Source: Anaerophilus nitritigenes
Lineage (GTDB): Bacteria; Bacillota; Clostridia; Peptostreptococcales; Thermotaleaceae
NCBI RefSeq assembly: GCF_004138215.1
Contig: NZ_RYYS01000054.1
Coordinates: 1-64,000 of the forward strand
Length of the DNA: 64,000 nucleotides
Reading direction: 5' to 3'
Of the stretch, positions 24,324 through 32,975 are shown piece by piece. Each line of letters begins with the position of its first letter. Position 1 is the stretch's first letter. The translations under genes and the position numbers were made by a program. The notes beneath the pieces are model-generated. The model was not told the origin of the DNA and ran no database searches. It worked only from the letters and a program-made list of their open reading frames with translations.

Positions 24324-26687
24324 ATGAGTGATACACAAGAAATAAAAATATCAGTTAGAAATTTAGTTGAATTTATACTTCGTTCTGGAGATTTAGATAC
24401 AAGTTTTAAAAGTATGACAAGGGCTGTAGAGGGAACAATAGCTCATCAAAAGGTTCAAAATTCTAAAGATGAAAACTATGAAGCAGAGGTTACTCTAAAA
24501 CATAAATTTGAATATAAAGATTATATATTTTTAATTGAAGGTAGAGCAGATGGAATTATAAAAGAGAATTCATCTATTTGTATAGATGAAATCAAATCTA
24601 CTACAAAACCTCTTGAAATGATAGATGAAAATTATAATGAAGTTCACTGGGCACAAGCAAAATGCTATGCATATATTTACGCTATTCAAAATGAGTTAGA
24701 TAAAATAGATGTGCAGTTAACTTATTTTCACTTAGAAACTGAAAAAATTAAATACATGAAAAAAAGTTTTAAAGTGAAAAACTTGGAAGATTTTTTTTAT
24801 GAAATAATAGACAGATACATGATCTTTGCAAATTTTACTCATGATTGGGCTTGTATCCGTGATCTTTCAGTGAAAAATCTAACATTTCCTTTTGAAAGTT
24901 ATAGGGGTGGACAAAGGGAACTCGCTATTTCAGTTTATAGAACTATTAGATATGAGAAGAAATTATTTGTACAAGCCCCTACTGGAATAGGAAAAACTAT
25001 ATCCACTCTTTTTCCTACTGTAAAAGCATTTGGTGAAGGTCATACTGCAAAAATTTTTTATTTGACTGCAAAGACTATTACACGTCAAGTTGCTGAAGAA
25101 GCTTTTACAAAGATGAGAGAAAAAGGATTAAGATTTAAAACCTTAACATTAACAGCGAAGGACAAAATTTGTTTTAAAGAAGAACGAATATGTGAACCAG
25201 AATATTGTGAATATGCAAAAGGACATTTTGATAGAGTGAACGATGCAATTTTTAATATACTCCAAGATGAAGATGAATTATCAAGAAAGATGATAGAAGA
25301 ATATTCGAAAAAGCATTGTATTTGTCCTTTTGAATTTTCTTTGGATTTGGCTACCTGGGTAGATGCACTGATTTGTGACTATAATTATATATTTGATCCT
25401 AGAGTATATTTAAAAGGTTTATTTGAATTTCATCATAACGATTGTACTTTTTTGATAGATGAAGCACATAATTTAGTGGATAGAGCAAGAGAAATGTTTT
25501 CCGCAACTCTTTATAAAAAGCCTTTTTTAGAACTTAAAAAAATTTTTAAAGATAAAGACCCTAGGATTGGAAAAGCATTAGATAAAATAAATAGGTATAT
25601 GCTAAAAATAAAAAAATTGTGTAAAGATAAAGACTACTTTGTTCAAAAAGAAATGTTTGAAGACATCTTATATTTATTAAATAGACTTATATCTGAAAGT
25701 GAAGAATTTTTAACTGAAAATAAGGGAAAGAAAGGTTATCAAGAATTATTAGAATTATTTTTTGACTGTTTGACATTTATAAAAATAGCAGATATTTATG
25801 ATGATAGATATGTAACTTATGTGGAGGATCAAAATAAGGATGTATTACTAAAAATGTTTTGTCTAGATCCTTCTTATTTATTAAGTGAAGCGATCAAAAG
25901 AGGAAAATCAGCAATATTTTTTTCAGCTACCTTATCACCTATAGAATATTTTAAAGATGTTTTAGGTGGAGATGAAAAAGATAAGACAATAATATTATCT
26001 TCTCCATTTGATCAAAATAATCTTTGTTTGATGATCGCTAGTAACATTTCAACAAAATATAAAGATCGTGAAAATAGCTATGATTCTATAGTAGATTATA
26101 TAAAATCGGTTGTATCTAAACGAAAGGGGAATTACTTAGTTTTTTTCCCATCCTATAAATATATGCAGGATGTTTATGAAATATTCCAAAGAAATAATCC
26201 TCAATATCAAACAATTATACAATCTAATGCCATGGATGAAGAGGAAAGAGAAACATATTTATCATCATTTGAGACAAACCCTAAAGATACATTCATTGGT
26301 TTTGCAGTAATGGGAGGAATATTTGGTGAAGGAATAGATCTAAAAGGGGAGAGATTAATAGGTGCAATTATAGTAGGAGTAGGACTGCCACAGATTTGCC
26401 TAGAGAGAAATATTATCAAAGATTATTTTAATGAAAAAAACAATAATGGATTTCATTATTCCTATACTTATCCAGGGATGAACAAAGTCCTACAAGCAGC
26501 AGGAAGGGTCATTCGTACAGAAAAGGATAAAGGAGTAGTACTTTTAATAGATGAAAGGTTTAATTATACTACTTATAAAAAAATATTTCCTAGGGAATGG
26601 AGTCATAGTATCAATATAAAATCAGAAGAAGAGATGTTTAAGATATGGAAGAAATTTTTTAATAAAACAGATACATCTACCTTATAG
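24324..26687 (+). CDS. DinG/XPD-type DNA helicase with N-terminal PD-(D/E)XK nuclease-like domain
   Basis: A 787-residue protein. Residues 1-175 resemble a Cas4-like PD-(D/E)XK domain with GRADGI, then CIDEIKST, and the QAKCYAYIYA (QxxxY) motif. The superfamily 2 helicase has Walker A APTGIGKT (about 220-227), four Cys in an iron-sulfur segment (KICFKEERICEPEYC and HCIC), DEAH in LIDEAHNLVD, and motif VI QAAGRVIRTEKDKG. Such fusions are taken to act in DNA repair. GAAGGA before the ATG at 24324 decides the start; the ATG at 24315 overlaps it. The stop lies in the loop of the terminator. Confidence 0.9.
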   Translation: MSDTQEIKISVRNLVEFILRSGDLDTSFKSMTRAVEGTIAHQKVQNSKDENYEAEVTLKHKFEYKDYIFLIEGRADGIIKENSSICIDEIKSTTKPLEMIDENYNEVHWAQAKCYAYIYAIQNELDKIDVQLTYFHLETEKIKYMKKSFKVKNLEDFFYEIIDRYMIFANFTHDWACIRDLSVKNLTFPFESYRGGQRELAISVYRTIRYEKKLFVQAPTGIGKTISTLFPTVKAFGEGHTAKIFYLTAKTITRQVAEEAFTKMREKGLRFKTLTLTAKDKICFKEERICEPEYCEYAKGHFDRVNDAIFNILQDEDELSRKMIEEYSKKHCICPFEFSLDLATWVDALICDYNYIFDPRVYLKGLFEFHHNDCTFLIDEAHNLVDRAREMFSATLYKKPFLELKKIFKDKDPRIGKALDKINRYMLKIKKLCKDKDYFVQKEMFEDILYLLNRLISESEEFLTENKGKKGYQELLELFFDCLTFIKIADIYDDRYVTYVEDQNKDVLLKMFCLDPSYLLSEAIKRGKSAIFFSATLSPIEYFKDVLGGDEKDKTIILSSPFDQNNLCLMIASNISTKYKDRENSYDSIVDYIKSVVSKRKGNYLVFFPSYKYMQDVYEIFQRNNPQYQTIIQSNAMDEEERETYLSSFETNPKDTFIGFAVMGGIFGEGIDLKGERLIGAIIVGVGLPQICLERNIIKDYFNEKNNNGFHYSYTYPGMNKVLQAAGRVIRTEKDKGVVLLIDERFNYTTYKKIFPREWSHSINIKSEEEMFKIWKKFFNKTDTSTL

Positions 26688-26703
26688 GGTAGATGTATCT
26701 GTT
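26666..26703. terminator. Bidirectional terminator overlapping the helicase stop codon
   Basis: A perfect 16-bp stem, AACAGATACATCTACC (26666-26681) with its complement (26688-26703). The helicase TAG (26685-26687) is in the loop, so the last coding bases form the stem. It serves the convergent helicase and lipase genes. Confidence 0.88.
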
Positions 26704-28066
26704 AGTTTTTTGCATAAACTGTTTCTTCAACAGTTTGATTTTGTATTTCATCAAAAATAGAATTTTCCATTGGAGTGGGTATCTCGTTATTTATTTTAAT
26801 AATGGAACTTGCTATATTGTCATTAGACTGGGGTAAATTTCCTAAGATATCAGCAAAATTTCTATACCATTTGCCTTTTTTGGATATAGTTCCTATTCCT
26901 AAGATTTCCATATGATCTGTAGAATCTAATACACCCATAAAGTTCCATACACCTTTTCTAGGATTGTTATCATAATTTATAATTTTGTCATTAGAGCCTA
27001 ATTTAGGTCCATTCATTGAATAAGTGTTTACGACTCCGTCATTTGGCCACCAGTTTTGGTCTATAGAGATAGAGCCGTCATCTCTAGTATGTGATCCCAT
27101 AAAGACGGAAAAAGGAATTAAAGATAGATTCATGCCAATTTTAGGAATATGTTTTTTCGTAATAGGGGCCTCCTTGGTTTTTTGTGTAGACCAAGAAAAA
27201 TAATAAATATCTGGTTGTGCAAAAACCCATTTGTTAAGTTCTTTGGCTCCAGCAGGTTTTAAATCCCATGCACTAATGTCTTTTGTATCTGTCCAAATAG
27301 AACTATCAAAAACACGTGATATGTATTCTTTGTACGATTCATTAGATTGTTTTTTTAATCCCCATTGATCTAGTTTAAAATCATAAATGGGGTTATTAAT
27401 CATTCCATTTTGAGATGCAATTCCTGCAATAATTTGTTGAGTATGAGGAGCAATACCTGTAGCACCATCTGCCAGGGTAGTTCCATCATGAGGAGTGGAA
27501 ATAGTTGTGATACTATGTATCCAAGATTTATTTCCTTCAAATAATGGAGAATAATTTTTTGTGATTGAAATTTCATTATCAGATCCTGTTTTTAATAATT
27601 GGGCTAAAACACGGACGGTTTGTCCACCCATACTATGAGAAATGAGATGGATTTTATTAATGGAACCATCCTCATTTACTTCTCCCCACTTAGGATATAC
27701 ACCAGGATATGTTCTTCCATATCTACTATGTCCATATTTTTTAGAATGTGCTTCTCCATAATCAACAGTACCACCTTTAATAAAAGCATAAAGCTCACAA
27801 GCTCTATCCCAATTGCTTGCATAAGGACCTACTGTAGCTGCATGAGTCTCATAGCCATAATCATTTAGTATATTTTCAAAATCTTCACTAATGCCTCCCC
27901 AATAGGGCATGTTTAGAACTTCTCCTTTACCCCATCCTCCAAAACCATGAACCAATATGATTGGATAATGATTTTGCCTTTTTAGAGTATTTGCAAAAAC
28001 AAGTTGTGGAATTATAAGATTTAGTGATAATAAGATAATAAACATACGTTTTAATATTTTTTTCAT
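26702..28066 (-). CDS. Secreted lipase (family I.5/staphylococcal type)
   Basis: A 454-residue exported esterase/lipase. Residues 1-25 form a signal peptide. The mature start has the oxyanion segment YPIILVHGFGGWG, as in Geobacillus and Staphylococcus lipases. The nucleophile Ser is in LISHSMGGQT (about residue 144), the catalytic Asp in WPNDGVVNT and the His in STDHMEILG. The TISTPHDGTTLAD block is also typical. It hydrolyses acylglycerols outside the cell. GGGGGCTAACC precedes the ATG. Together with the cytolysin it implies the ability to attack host or other cell lipids. Confidence 0.92.
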   Translation of the reverse strand: MKKILKRMFIILLSLNLIIPQLVFANTLKRQNHYPIILVHGFGGWGKGEVLNMPYWGGISEDFENILNDYGYETHAATVGPYASNWDRACELYAFIKGGTVDYGEAHSKKYGHSRYGRTYPGVYPKWGEVNEDGSINKIHLISHSMGGQTVRVLAQLLKTGSDNEISITKNYSPLFEGNKSWIHSITTISTPHDGTTLADGATGIAPHTQQIIAGIASQNGMINNPIYDFKLDQWGLKKQSNESYKEYISRVFDSSIWTDTKDISAWDLKPAGAKELNKWVFAQPDIYYFSWSTQKTKEAPITKKHIPKIGMNLSLIPFSVFMGSHTRDDGSISIDQNWWPNDGVVNTYSMNGPKLGSNDKIINYDNNPRKGVWNFMGVLDSTDHMEILGIGTISKKGKWYRNFADILGNLPQSNDNIASSIIKINNEIPTPMENSIFDEIQNQTVEETVYAKN

Positions 28067-28540
28067 ACGGTTAGCCCCCTTCAGAAAGTAAAGTATTTTT
28101 ATACATCATTTTTCATAAGTAATTCATTCAATTGTAGTCACCTCCGTTTATAAATTTTATCTGATGACTAACCATTCTAAGTTTCTTTTTTTCTTAAAAG
28201 ATATATAAGAATGATATAGCCTCTAGAGTAGGGTATTACTTAAGGGTAAGCAGTACAAAAAATTATTATTTTAATTTATTATAATTTATACTTTGAAAAA
28301 TTTATGTAGAATCCTGAAAAGAAAATACACGAAAAATGAAGAATAGAAAAAATATTTTTCTGAAAATTTTAAATTTTGGAAATATAACATCACAGAAGAT
28401 TTTGATGAAGGTTGGAATCTTAAGAAAATCTTAAGATTTGTATCAAGAAATTGTTAAGATTTAGGTGATATCATATCTTTAAAGAAAAAATAAAGGGTGT
28501 GGTATAATATGTACAAAATTATATGTAGGGGTGATCCTTC
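28067..28540. other. Divergent control region between the lipase and a two-component system
   Basis: Toward the lipase there is a possible 10-codon leader frame (minus, 28131-28099, TTG start) after a perfect GGAGGTG, of doubtful meaning. Toward the regulator gene lie the TTAAGA repeats and a TATAAT (28503-28508). No full gene fits in this stretch. Confidence 0.4.
28418..28461 (+). promoter_or_regulatory. Tandem TTAAGA direct repeats, candidate OmpR-family regulator site
   Basis: TTAAGA occurs at 28420-28425, 28431-28436 and 28454-28459, i.e. 11 and then 23 bp apart; a weaker ATCAAGA sits in the gap, so four 11-bp units can be drawn. This PhoB-box-like phasing precedes a TATAAT (28503-28508) with a poor -35, which fits an activated, autoregulated promoter. 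Confidence 0.55.
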
Positions 28541-29227
28541 TTGAATATATTAGTGTGTGATGATGATAAGGAAATACTAGATGCTATAAAAATTTATTTA
28601 ACTAATGAAGGGTATAAAATTTTTAAAGCTTCTAATGGAATAGAAGCTTTAGAGATCATAGAAGAAAATGAAATTCATTTGATTATTATGGATATTATGA
28701 TGCCTAAAATGGATGGATTAAGAGCTACTATGAAAATCAGAGAAGATAAGAATATACCTGTTATTATGTTATCTGCAAAATCTGAAGACACAGATAAAAT
28801 AATGGGATTGAATATGGGAGCAGATGATTATATAACCAAACCATTTAATCCGTTAGAGCTTATTGCAAGGGTGAAATCTCAGCTTAGAAGATATACAGCT
28901 TTAGGAAGTCTTGAAACGAGGAGTAATGTATTTCAAACTGGAGGGCTTGAGATTGATGATGAAAGTAAGATTATAACAGTAGATAGGGAAGAAGTAAAAT
29001 TGACTCCAGTACAGTACAAAATTTTAAAGCTTTTAACTCAAAATGCAGGAAGGGTATATTCTATAGATGAAATATATGAAAAGGTGTGGAAAGAAACTGC
29101 TTTCAATCCAGAAAATACAGTAGCTGTACATATAAGAAAAATAAGAGAAAAGATTGAGATCAATCCAAAAGATCCAAAATATTTAAAGGTGGTGTGGGGG
29201 ATTGGATATAAAGTGGAAAAATTATAG
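28541..29227 (+). CDS. OmpR/VanR-type response regulator
   Basis: A 228-residue regulator. The receiver domain (1-118) has the acidic pair CDDD, the phospho-Asp in IIMDIMMPKMDG and Lys in YITKPFNP. The C-terminal winged helix (about 130-228) ends in the usual VVWGIGYKVEKL. The start is TTG at 28541, behind GGGGTGATCC. It overlaps the kinase gene by 26 nt. The direct repeats upstream suggest it controls its own operon. Confidence 0.93.
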   Translation: MNILVCDDDKEILDAIKIYLTNEGYKIFKASNGIEALEIIEENEIHLIIMDIMMPKMDGLRATMKIREDKNIPVIMLSAKSEDTDKIMGLNMGADDYITKPFNPLELIARVKSQLRRYTALGSLETRSNVFQTGGLEIDDESKIITVDREEVKLTPVQYKILKLLTQNAGRVYSIDEIYEKVWKETAFNPENTVAVHIRKIREKIEINPKDPKYLKVVWGIGYKVEKL

Positions 29228-31274
29228 TCATTCATGGATTACAAAAATTATTGTTTTTATGATAGTAATACTTTGTTTTAGTAGTGCAGTAACATTGATT
29301 TTAAATTTATTGGGTGTTAAAGAAATAGATATAGAGCTTGCTTTTGAAGATAATTACTATAGTGGAAAAGAATATAGGCGTCAATTAGAGTCTATAACCG
29401 ATGATGCTATTGAGTTGATGAATCAATATAGAAGTGAAGAGTATATTTTAAGCGGTAGGACTGTTACAGAAGAAGATATAAAAAGAGAAGAAGAAAATTT
29501 ATTTTCAGATTTTAAATATGATGAAAAACTTTATAATTATGAGTTATCTGATGTAGAAAATTATAAAAGATTTCAAGAAATATATGCAGATAAAATTTCA
29601 AAAATAAAAGATGAATTGATTCAAAAAGATTTAGAATTATATGAATCATATTTAAATAAAATAAAACAAAATAAAGATTTTATATATTATCTAAGTACTT
29701 ATATAGATGATATACCAACGGTGTATACCAATAGTGAAAATATAAGTAAAGAGTATTTTAAATCTCATCCTTCTTATATTGTATTTGATTCATCTGAAAA
29801 AGAAATTTATCCACAAAATATTGAAAAAAGAATGTATCATTTGTCAATGGATGAAGTAAACCCACAAAATCAAGTGATGTATATTGCACTTAAAGAGGAT
29901 TCTGCACATGACAAAATAGAAAAGTGGAAAAAAGATAAAGCAATTGTAATGGATTATTTATATAAGATTATAGTATTTGTGATTGCTACTTTAGCTAGTT
30001 TAATTTATTTAATATGGATTATAGGGGAAGATTTCTTTAAAGAAAAGCAAGTTCATTTAAATTTTGTAGATAAAATATATAATGATATCAATATAGCTAT
30101 GTGTTTCTCTTTTATTATATCATGGTTTGCATTTATACGGGGTGTATTCCATAACACCCTTTATAAAATGATATTTCCAATTACTTTTTTGATAGGTACA
30201 TTTGGACTTATATTGTTTTTATCGTTAGTCAAACATATTAAAAATAAAACTCTTATAAAGCATACGCTTACTTTTAAGTTATTTTATAAATTGTATTCAT
30301 TTATAAAAGATATTTTTGATAGTGGAAGCACAGCAGTAAAGATTGTAGCGATTGTCATAGGGTATCCAATACTAGTTGGTTTAACATTTTTTATGGCTCC
30401 TATTACCATAGGAATAGGGGCTTGGGTGGCATTAAAGAAAGTAAAAGAATTTAATGAAATTAAAGAAGGTGTAGAAAAAATAAAAGATGGAAATATATAT
30501 CATACTATCCAAATATCTAAAGATGGAGAGTTTAAAACACTTGCTTCCAATATCAATAGTATTACAGAGGGTTTAAACAAAGCAGTAGACAATGAACTAA
30601 AAAGTCAAAGATTAAAAACAGAATTGATTACAAATGTATCCCATGATATAAGGACACCCCTTACTTCTATAATTTCTTATGTAGATTTATTTAAAAAAGA
30701 AACGGATCAATCTAAGAGAGCGGAATATATAGAAATCATAGATCAAAAATCTCAAAGATTAAAAGTATTGACAGATGATTTATTTGAAGCTTCCAAAGCT
30801 TCTAGTGGAGATATGCCAGTAAATTATGAAAAAATAGATATGGTGTCTTTGATTACTCAGGGATTAGGCGAATTAAACGATAAAATAGAAGCATCCAATC
30901 TAGAATTTAAAATAAACCATCCTAAAGATAAAGTATATGTAAAAGCAGATGGAAAATTATTATGGAGATCCATTGAAAATTTATTATCCAATATATTTAA
31001 ATATGCCCTTGAAGGCTCAAGGGTGTATATGGATATGGAAGAATTAGAGAATGAAGTTATATTAACCATTAAAAATATATCTGCTTATGAACTGAATATT
31101 TCATCAGACGAACTTATGGAGCGTTTTAAGAGAGGAGATGAATCTAGAACCTCTCAAGGAAGTGGACTTGGACTATCTATTGCTAAGAGCTTAGTAGATC
31201 TTCAAAGGGGAAGTTTTCGTATAGAAGTAGATGGAGATTTATTTAAAGCTATTATAAAAATGCCAAAGTATTAA
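29202..31274 (+). CDS. Large multi-span sensor histidine kinase
   Basis: A 690-residue kinase. TM1 is about residues 13-35, followed by a charged extracytoplasmic region of about 210 residues rich in Glu/Lys/Tyr. Several more helices lie between about 245 and 410, then a short linker, HisKA with VSHDIRTPLTSIISY (about 470), and HATPase with ENLLSNIFKYAL and GSGLGLSIAKSL. The G1 DxGxG motif is replaced by LTIKNISAYEL, as in several clostridial VanS-like kinases. The TTG start overlaps the regulator gene, implying translational coupling. Signal unknown. Confidence 0.88.
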   Translation: MDIKWKNYSHSWITKIIVFMIVILCFSSAVTLILNLLGVKEIDIELAFEDNYYSGKEYRRQLESITDDAIELMNQYRSEEYILSGRTVTEEDIKREEENLFSDFKYDEKLYNYELSDVENYKRFQEIYADKISKIKDELIQKDLELYESYLNKIKQNKDFIYYLSTYIDDIPTVYTNSENISKEYFKSHPSYIVFDSSEKEIYPQNIEKRMYHLSMDEVNPQNQVMYIALKEDSAHDKIEKWKKDKAIVMDYLYKIIVFVIATLASLIYLIWIIGEDFFKEKQVHLNFVDKIYNDINIAMCFSFIISWFAFIRGVFHNTLYKMIFPITFLIGTFGLILFLSLVKHIKNKTLIKHTLTFKLFYKLYSFIKDIFDSGSTAVKIVAIVIGYPILVGLTFFMAPITIGIGAWVALKKVKEFNEIKEGVEKIKDGNIYHTIQISKDGEFKTLASNINSITEGLNKAVDNELKSQRLKTELITNVSHDIRTPLTSIISYVDLFKKETDQSKRAEYIEIIDQKSQRLKVLTDDLFEASKASSGDMPVNYEKIDMVSLITQGLGELNDKIEASNLEFKINHPKDKVYVKADGKLLWRSIENLLSNIFKYALEGSRVYMDMEELENEVILTIKNISAYELNISSDELMERFKRGDESRTSQGSGLGLSIAKSLVDLQRGSFRIEVDGDLFKAIIKMPKY

Positions 31275-31286
31275 AAATAGTTTATG

Positions 31287-31330
31287 AATAATAAATAACC
31301 AAAGGATATTCCCTTTGGTTATTTATTATT
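31287..31330 (+). terminator. Terminator of the OmpR-type two-component operon
   Basis: A perfect 19-bp stem, 31287-31305 with 31312-31330, loop of 6. It reads well on both strands. Confidence 0.88.
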
Positions 31331-31377
31331 CAATAGATTTTGGTAAATCTATGTTGGTTCTTTCTTCAATATGAAAA

Positions 31378-31924
31378 TCATTTAAAATTAGGATATTTTT
31401 CTTTTAAAGAGTCTATATTTTTTTGTGCTTCTTCTAAAGTACTGAAATATCCAGCTTCTATACAAAAAGCTCCTTTTTGATCTTTTAATATTCGAACTTC
31501 TTTTAAATCAAATAACTCTTCTTCTAGCATACCTAGAGATTCTCCAACAGGATAAGAATTACTTCGTATAGAATATATTTTTTGATGATTTTCTTCTTTT
31601 TTAGGTTTTAAAGTAAGAACAATTTGTCCAGGATTTTTGTATTCTTCTACAGTATATAAAATAGGTTGTTTTAAAGTTAATGAAAAACGTATCATGGAAT
31701 CATCTAAGGTAATAAGCTCATAGGCATCTTGAATATAAGAACTTTCTTTTAAAGTTTTTAAATATTTTTGACCAGAAAAATCTCTTGCACCAGGAATAGA
31801 AAAAGTCAAAGTATAGGGATATTCGCTGTAATCCACTTTATTTTTTTTCTTTTCTTGTTTCCATTAAATATGAAAAGCTTTCAGAATCTCCTTTCATGGC
31901 CTTTTTTATTTTTATTACATCCAA
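31378..31924 (-). pseudogene. Decayed fusion: sigma-factor-like start joined to a SPOR-domain protein
   Basis: The main open frame (31378-31836, 152 codons from a GTG with no ribosome site) reads an AMIN-like region followed by a SPOR-like end (FCIEAGYFSTLEEAQKNIDSL). Upstream, a second frame starts at TTG 31924 behind GAAAGGACG and reads DVIKIKKAMKGDSESFSYLM, which looks like sigma-70 region 2 of an ECF factor. The two frames are separated by one base at an A8 tract (plus-strand T8, 31841-31848). I infer an old deletion in an ECF sigma/partner locus plus a slippage frameshift; phase variation cannot be excluded. Confidence 0.5.
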
Positions 31925-32249
31925 TTTTGCACGTCCTTTCTCAAAATATGTGTCTATGTATTAGACAAATAAGGTGCATAAAAAGTTTTAAATATATTTT
32001 TGTGCAGAGATAAATTTTTACTAATATTAATTGAATTTAAGATAAAAGTTAGAATTAAGATGAAGAGACTCGATATATATATTGTCAAGTAGATGAAGAA
32101 AAATTATCCTAGTTTATAAAAAATATGTTATAATTTCATATACAATGTAACACCTTAATTCTTGTTGAGGTGATTTTTTGTACTATTTTTGAAATAAATT
32201 TATGATAAAAAATAAATAACATATATAATAAAAAGGATGGATAATAGAA
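31925..32249. other. Noncoding region upstream of xpt
   Basis: Contains a TATAAT (32129-32134) and a terminator-like hairpin starting 17 nt later. I looked for a purine riboswitch, as is common before xpt, and did not find its conserved loops. Confidence 0.5.
32151..32179 (+). terminator. Promoter-proximal terminator/attenuator before xpt
   Basis: CACCTTAA (32151-32158) pairs with TTGAGGTG (32165-32172, one G-U), then a T run. It is only about 10 nt after the expected start of transcription from TATAAT 32129-32134, so it may attenuate xpt. Confidence 0.55.
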
Positions 32250-32825
32250 ATGGAAAAATTAGAACAAAGAATTTTACAAGATGGACAAGCATTAAGTGAA
32301 ACAGTATTAAAAGTAGATTCTTTTTTAAATCATCAAGTAGATCCTCAGCTTATGTATGAAATGGGAACTTATTTTAAGAGATATTTCGATAAATATAATA
32401 TTACTAAAATACTAACAATTGAAAGTTCAGGCATTGCACCTGCTGTTATGACTGCTATGCAAATGAATGTACCTATGATTATATTAAAAAAAAGCAGGTC
32501 TAAAACTTTGAAGGATGATATTTATCAAACAACAATACATTCTTTTACCAAAGGAGTAGATTATGAGTTGACTCTATCTAAAAAATATATTTCATCACAA
32601 GATCGAACTTTAATTATTGATGATTTTTTAGCAAATGGAGAAGCTGCATCAGGAGCTATACGTTTAGTAGAAGAATCAGGAGCAACGGTTTGTGGAATTG
32701 GAATTGTTGTTGAAAAATCTTTTCAACCTGGACGAAAAAAACTAGAAGATCAAGGTTATGATGTATATTCTTTAGCAAGAATTTCTAAATTAGAAAAAAA
32801 TTTGATTGAATTTATAAAAGAATAA
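32250..32825 (+). CDS. xpt: Xanthine phosphoribosyltransferase
   Basis: A 191-residue purine-salvage enzyme that makes XMP from xanthine and PRPP. The PRPP-binding loop is [16 protein letters not shown] (about residues 125-140), preceded by [18 protein letters not shown] and the KKSRSKTL flexible loop; the ending KLEKNLIEF matches the family. Length is normal. AAAAGGATGG precedes the ATG. It is monocistronic and has its own terminator. No purine riboswitch is visible; a short hairpin precedes it instead. Confidence 0.95.
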   Translation: MEKLEQRILQDGQALSETVLKVDSFLNHQVDPQLMYEMGTYFKRYFDKYNITKILTIESSGIAPAVMTAMQMNVPMIILKKSRSKTLKDDIYQTTIHSFTKGVDYELTLSKKYISSQDRTLIIDDFLANGEAASGAIRLVEESGATVCGIGIVVEKSFQPGRKKLEDQGYDVYSLARISKLEKNLIEFIKE

Positions 32826-32880
32826 TAAAGATTTTATGAATGTAAGAGAAAAAAATTGAAATAAATAAAAAAAGATATAT

Positions 32881-32916
32881 AAAAAAGCTGAAAGATATAA
32901 TTCTTTCAGCTTTTTT
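32881..32916 (+). terminator. Terminator after xpt
   Basis: A 15-bp stem, 32881-32895 with 32902-32916, A-rich on one side and T-rich on the other. Confidence 0.9.
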
Positions 32917-32975
32917 ATGATAACTAAATGTAGATTTGTAAATACTATTTAAAAAGTTCATAAGGAGGTATTTAT

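Noticed and set aside
24315..26687. CRISPR-Cas locus suggested by the Cas4-like domain
   Set aside because: No repeat-spacer array or other cas gene in the window; the domain is part of a DinG-like fusion.
31925..32249. Purine riboswitch upstream of xpt
   Set aside because: The conserved junction and loop sequences are absent, and the terminator follows the promoter too closely for an aptamer.
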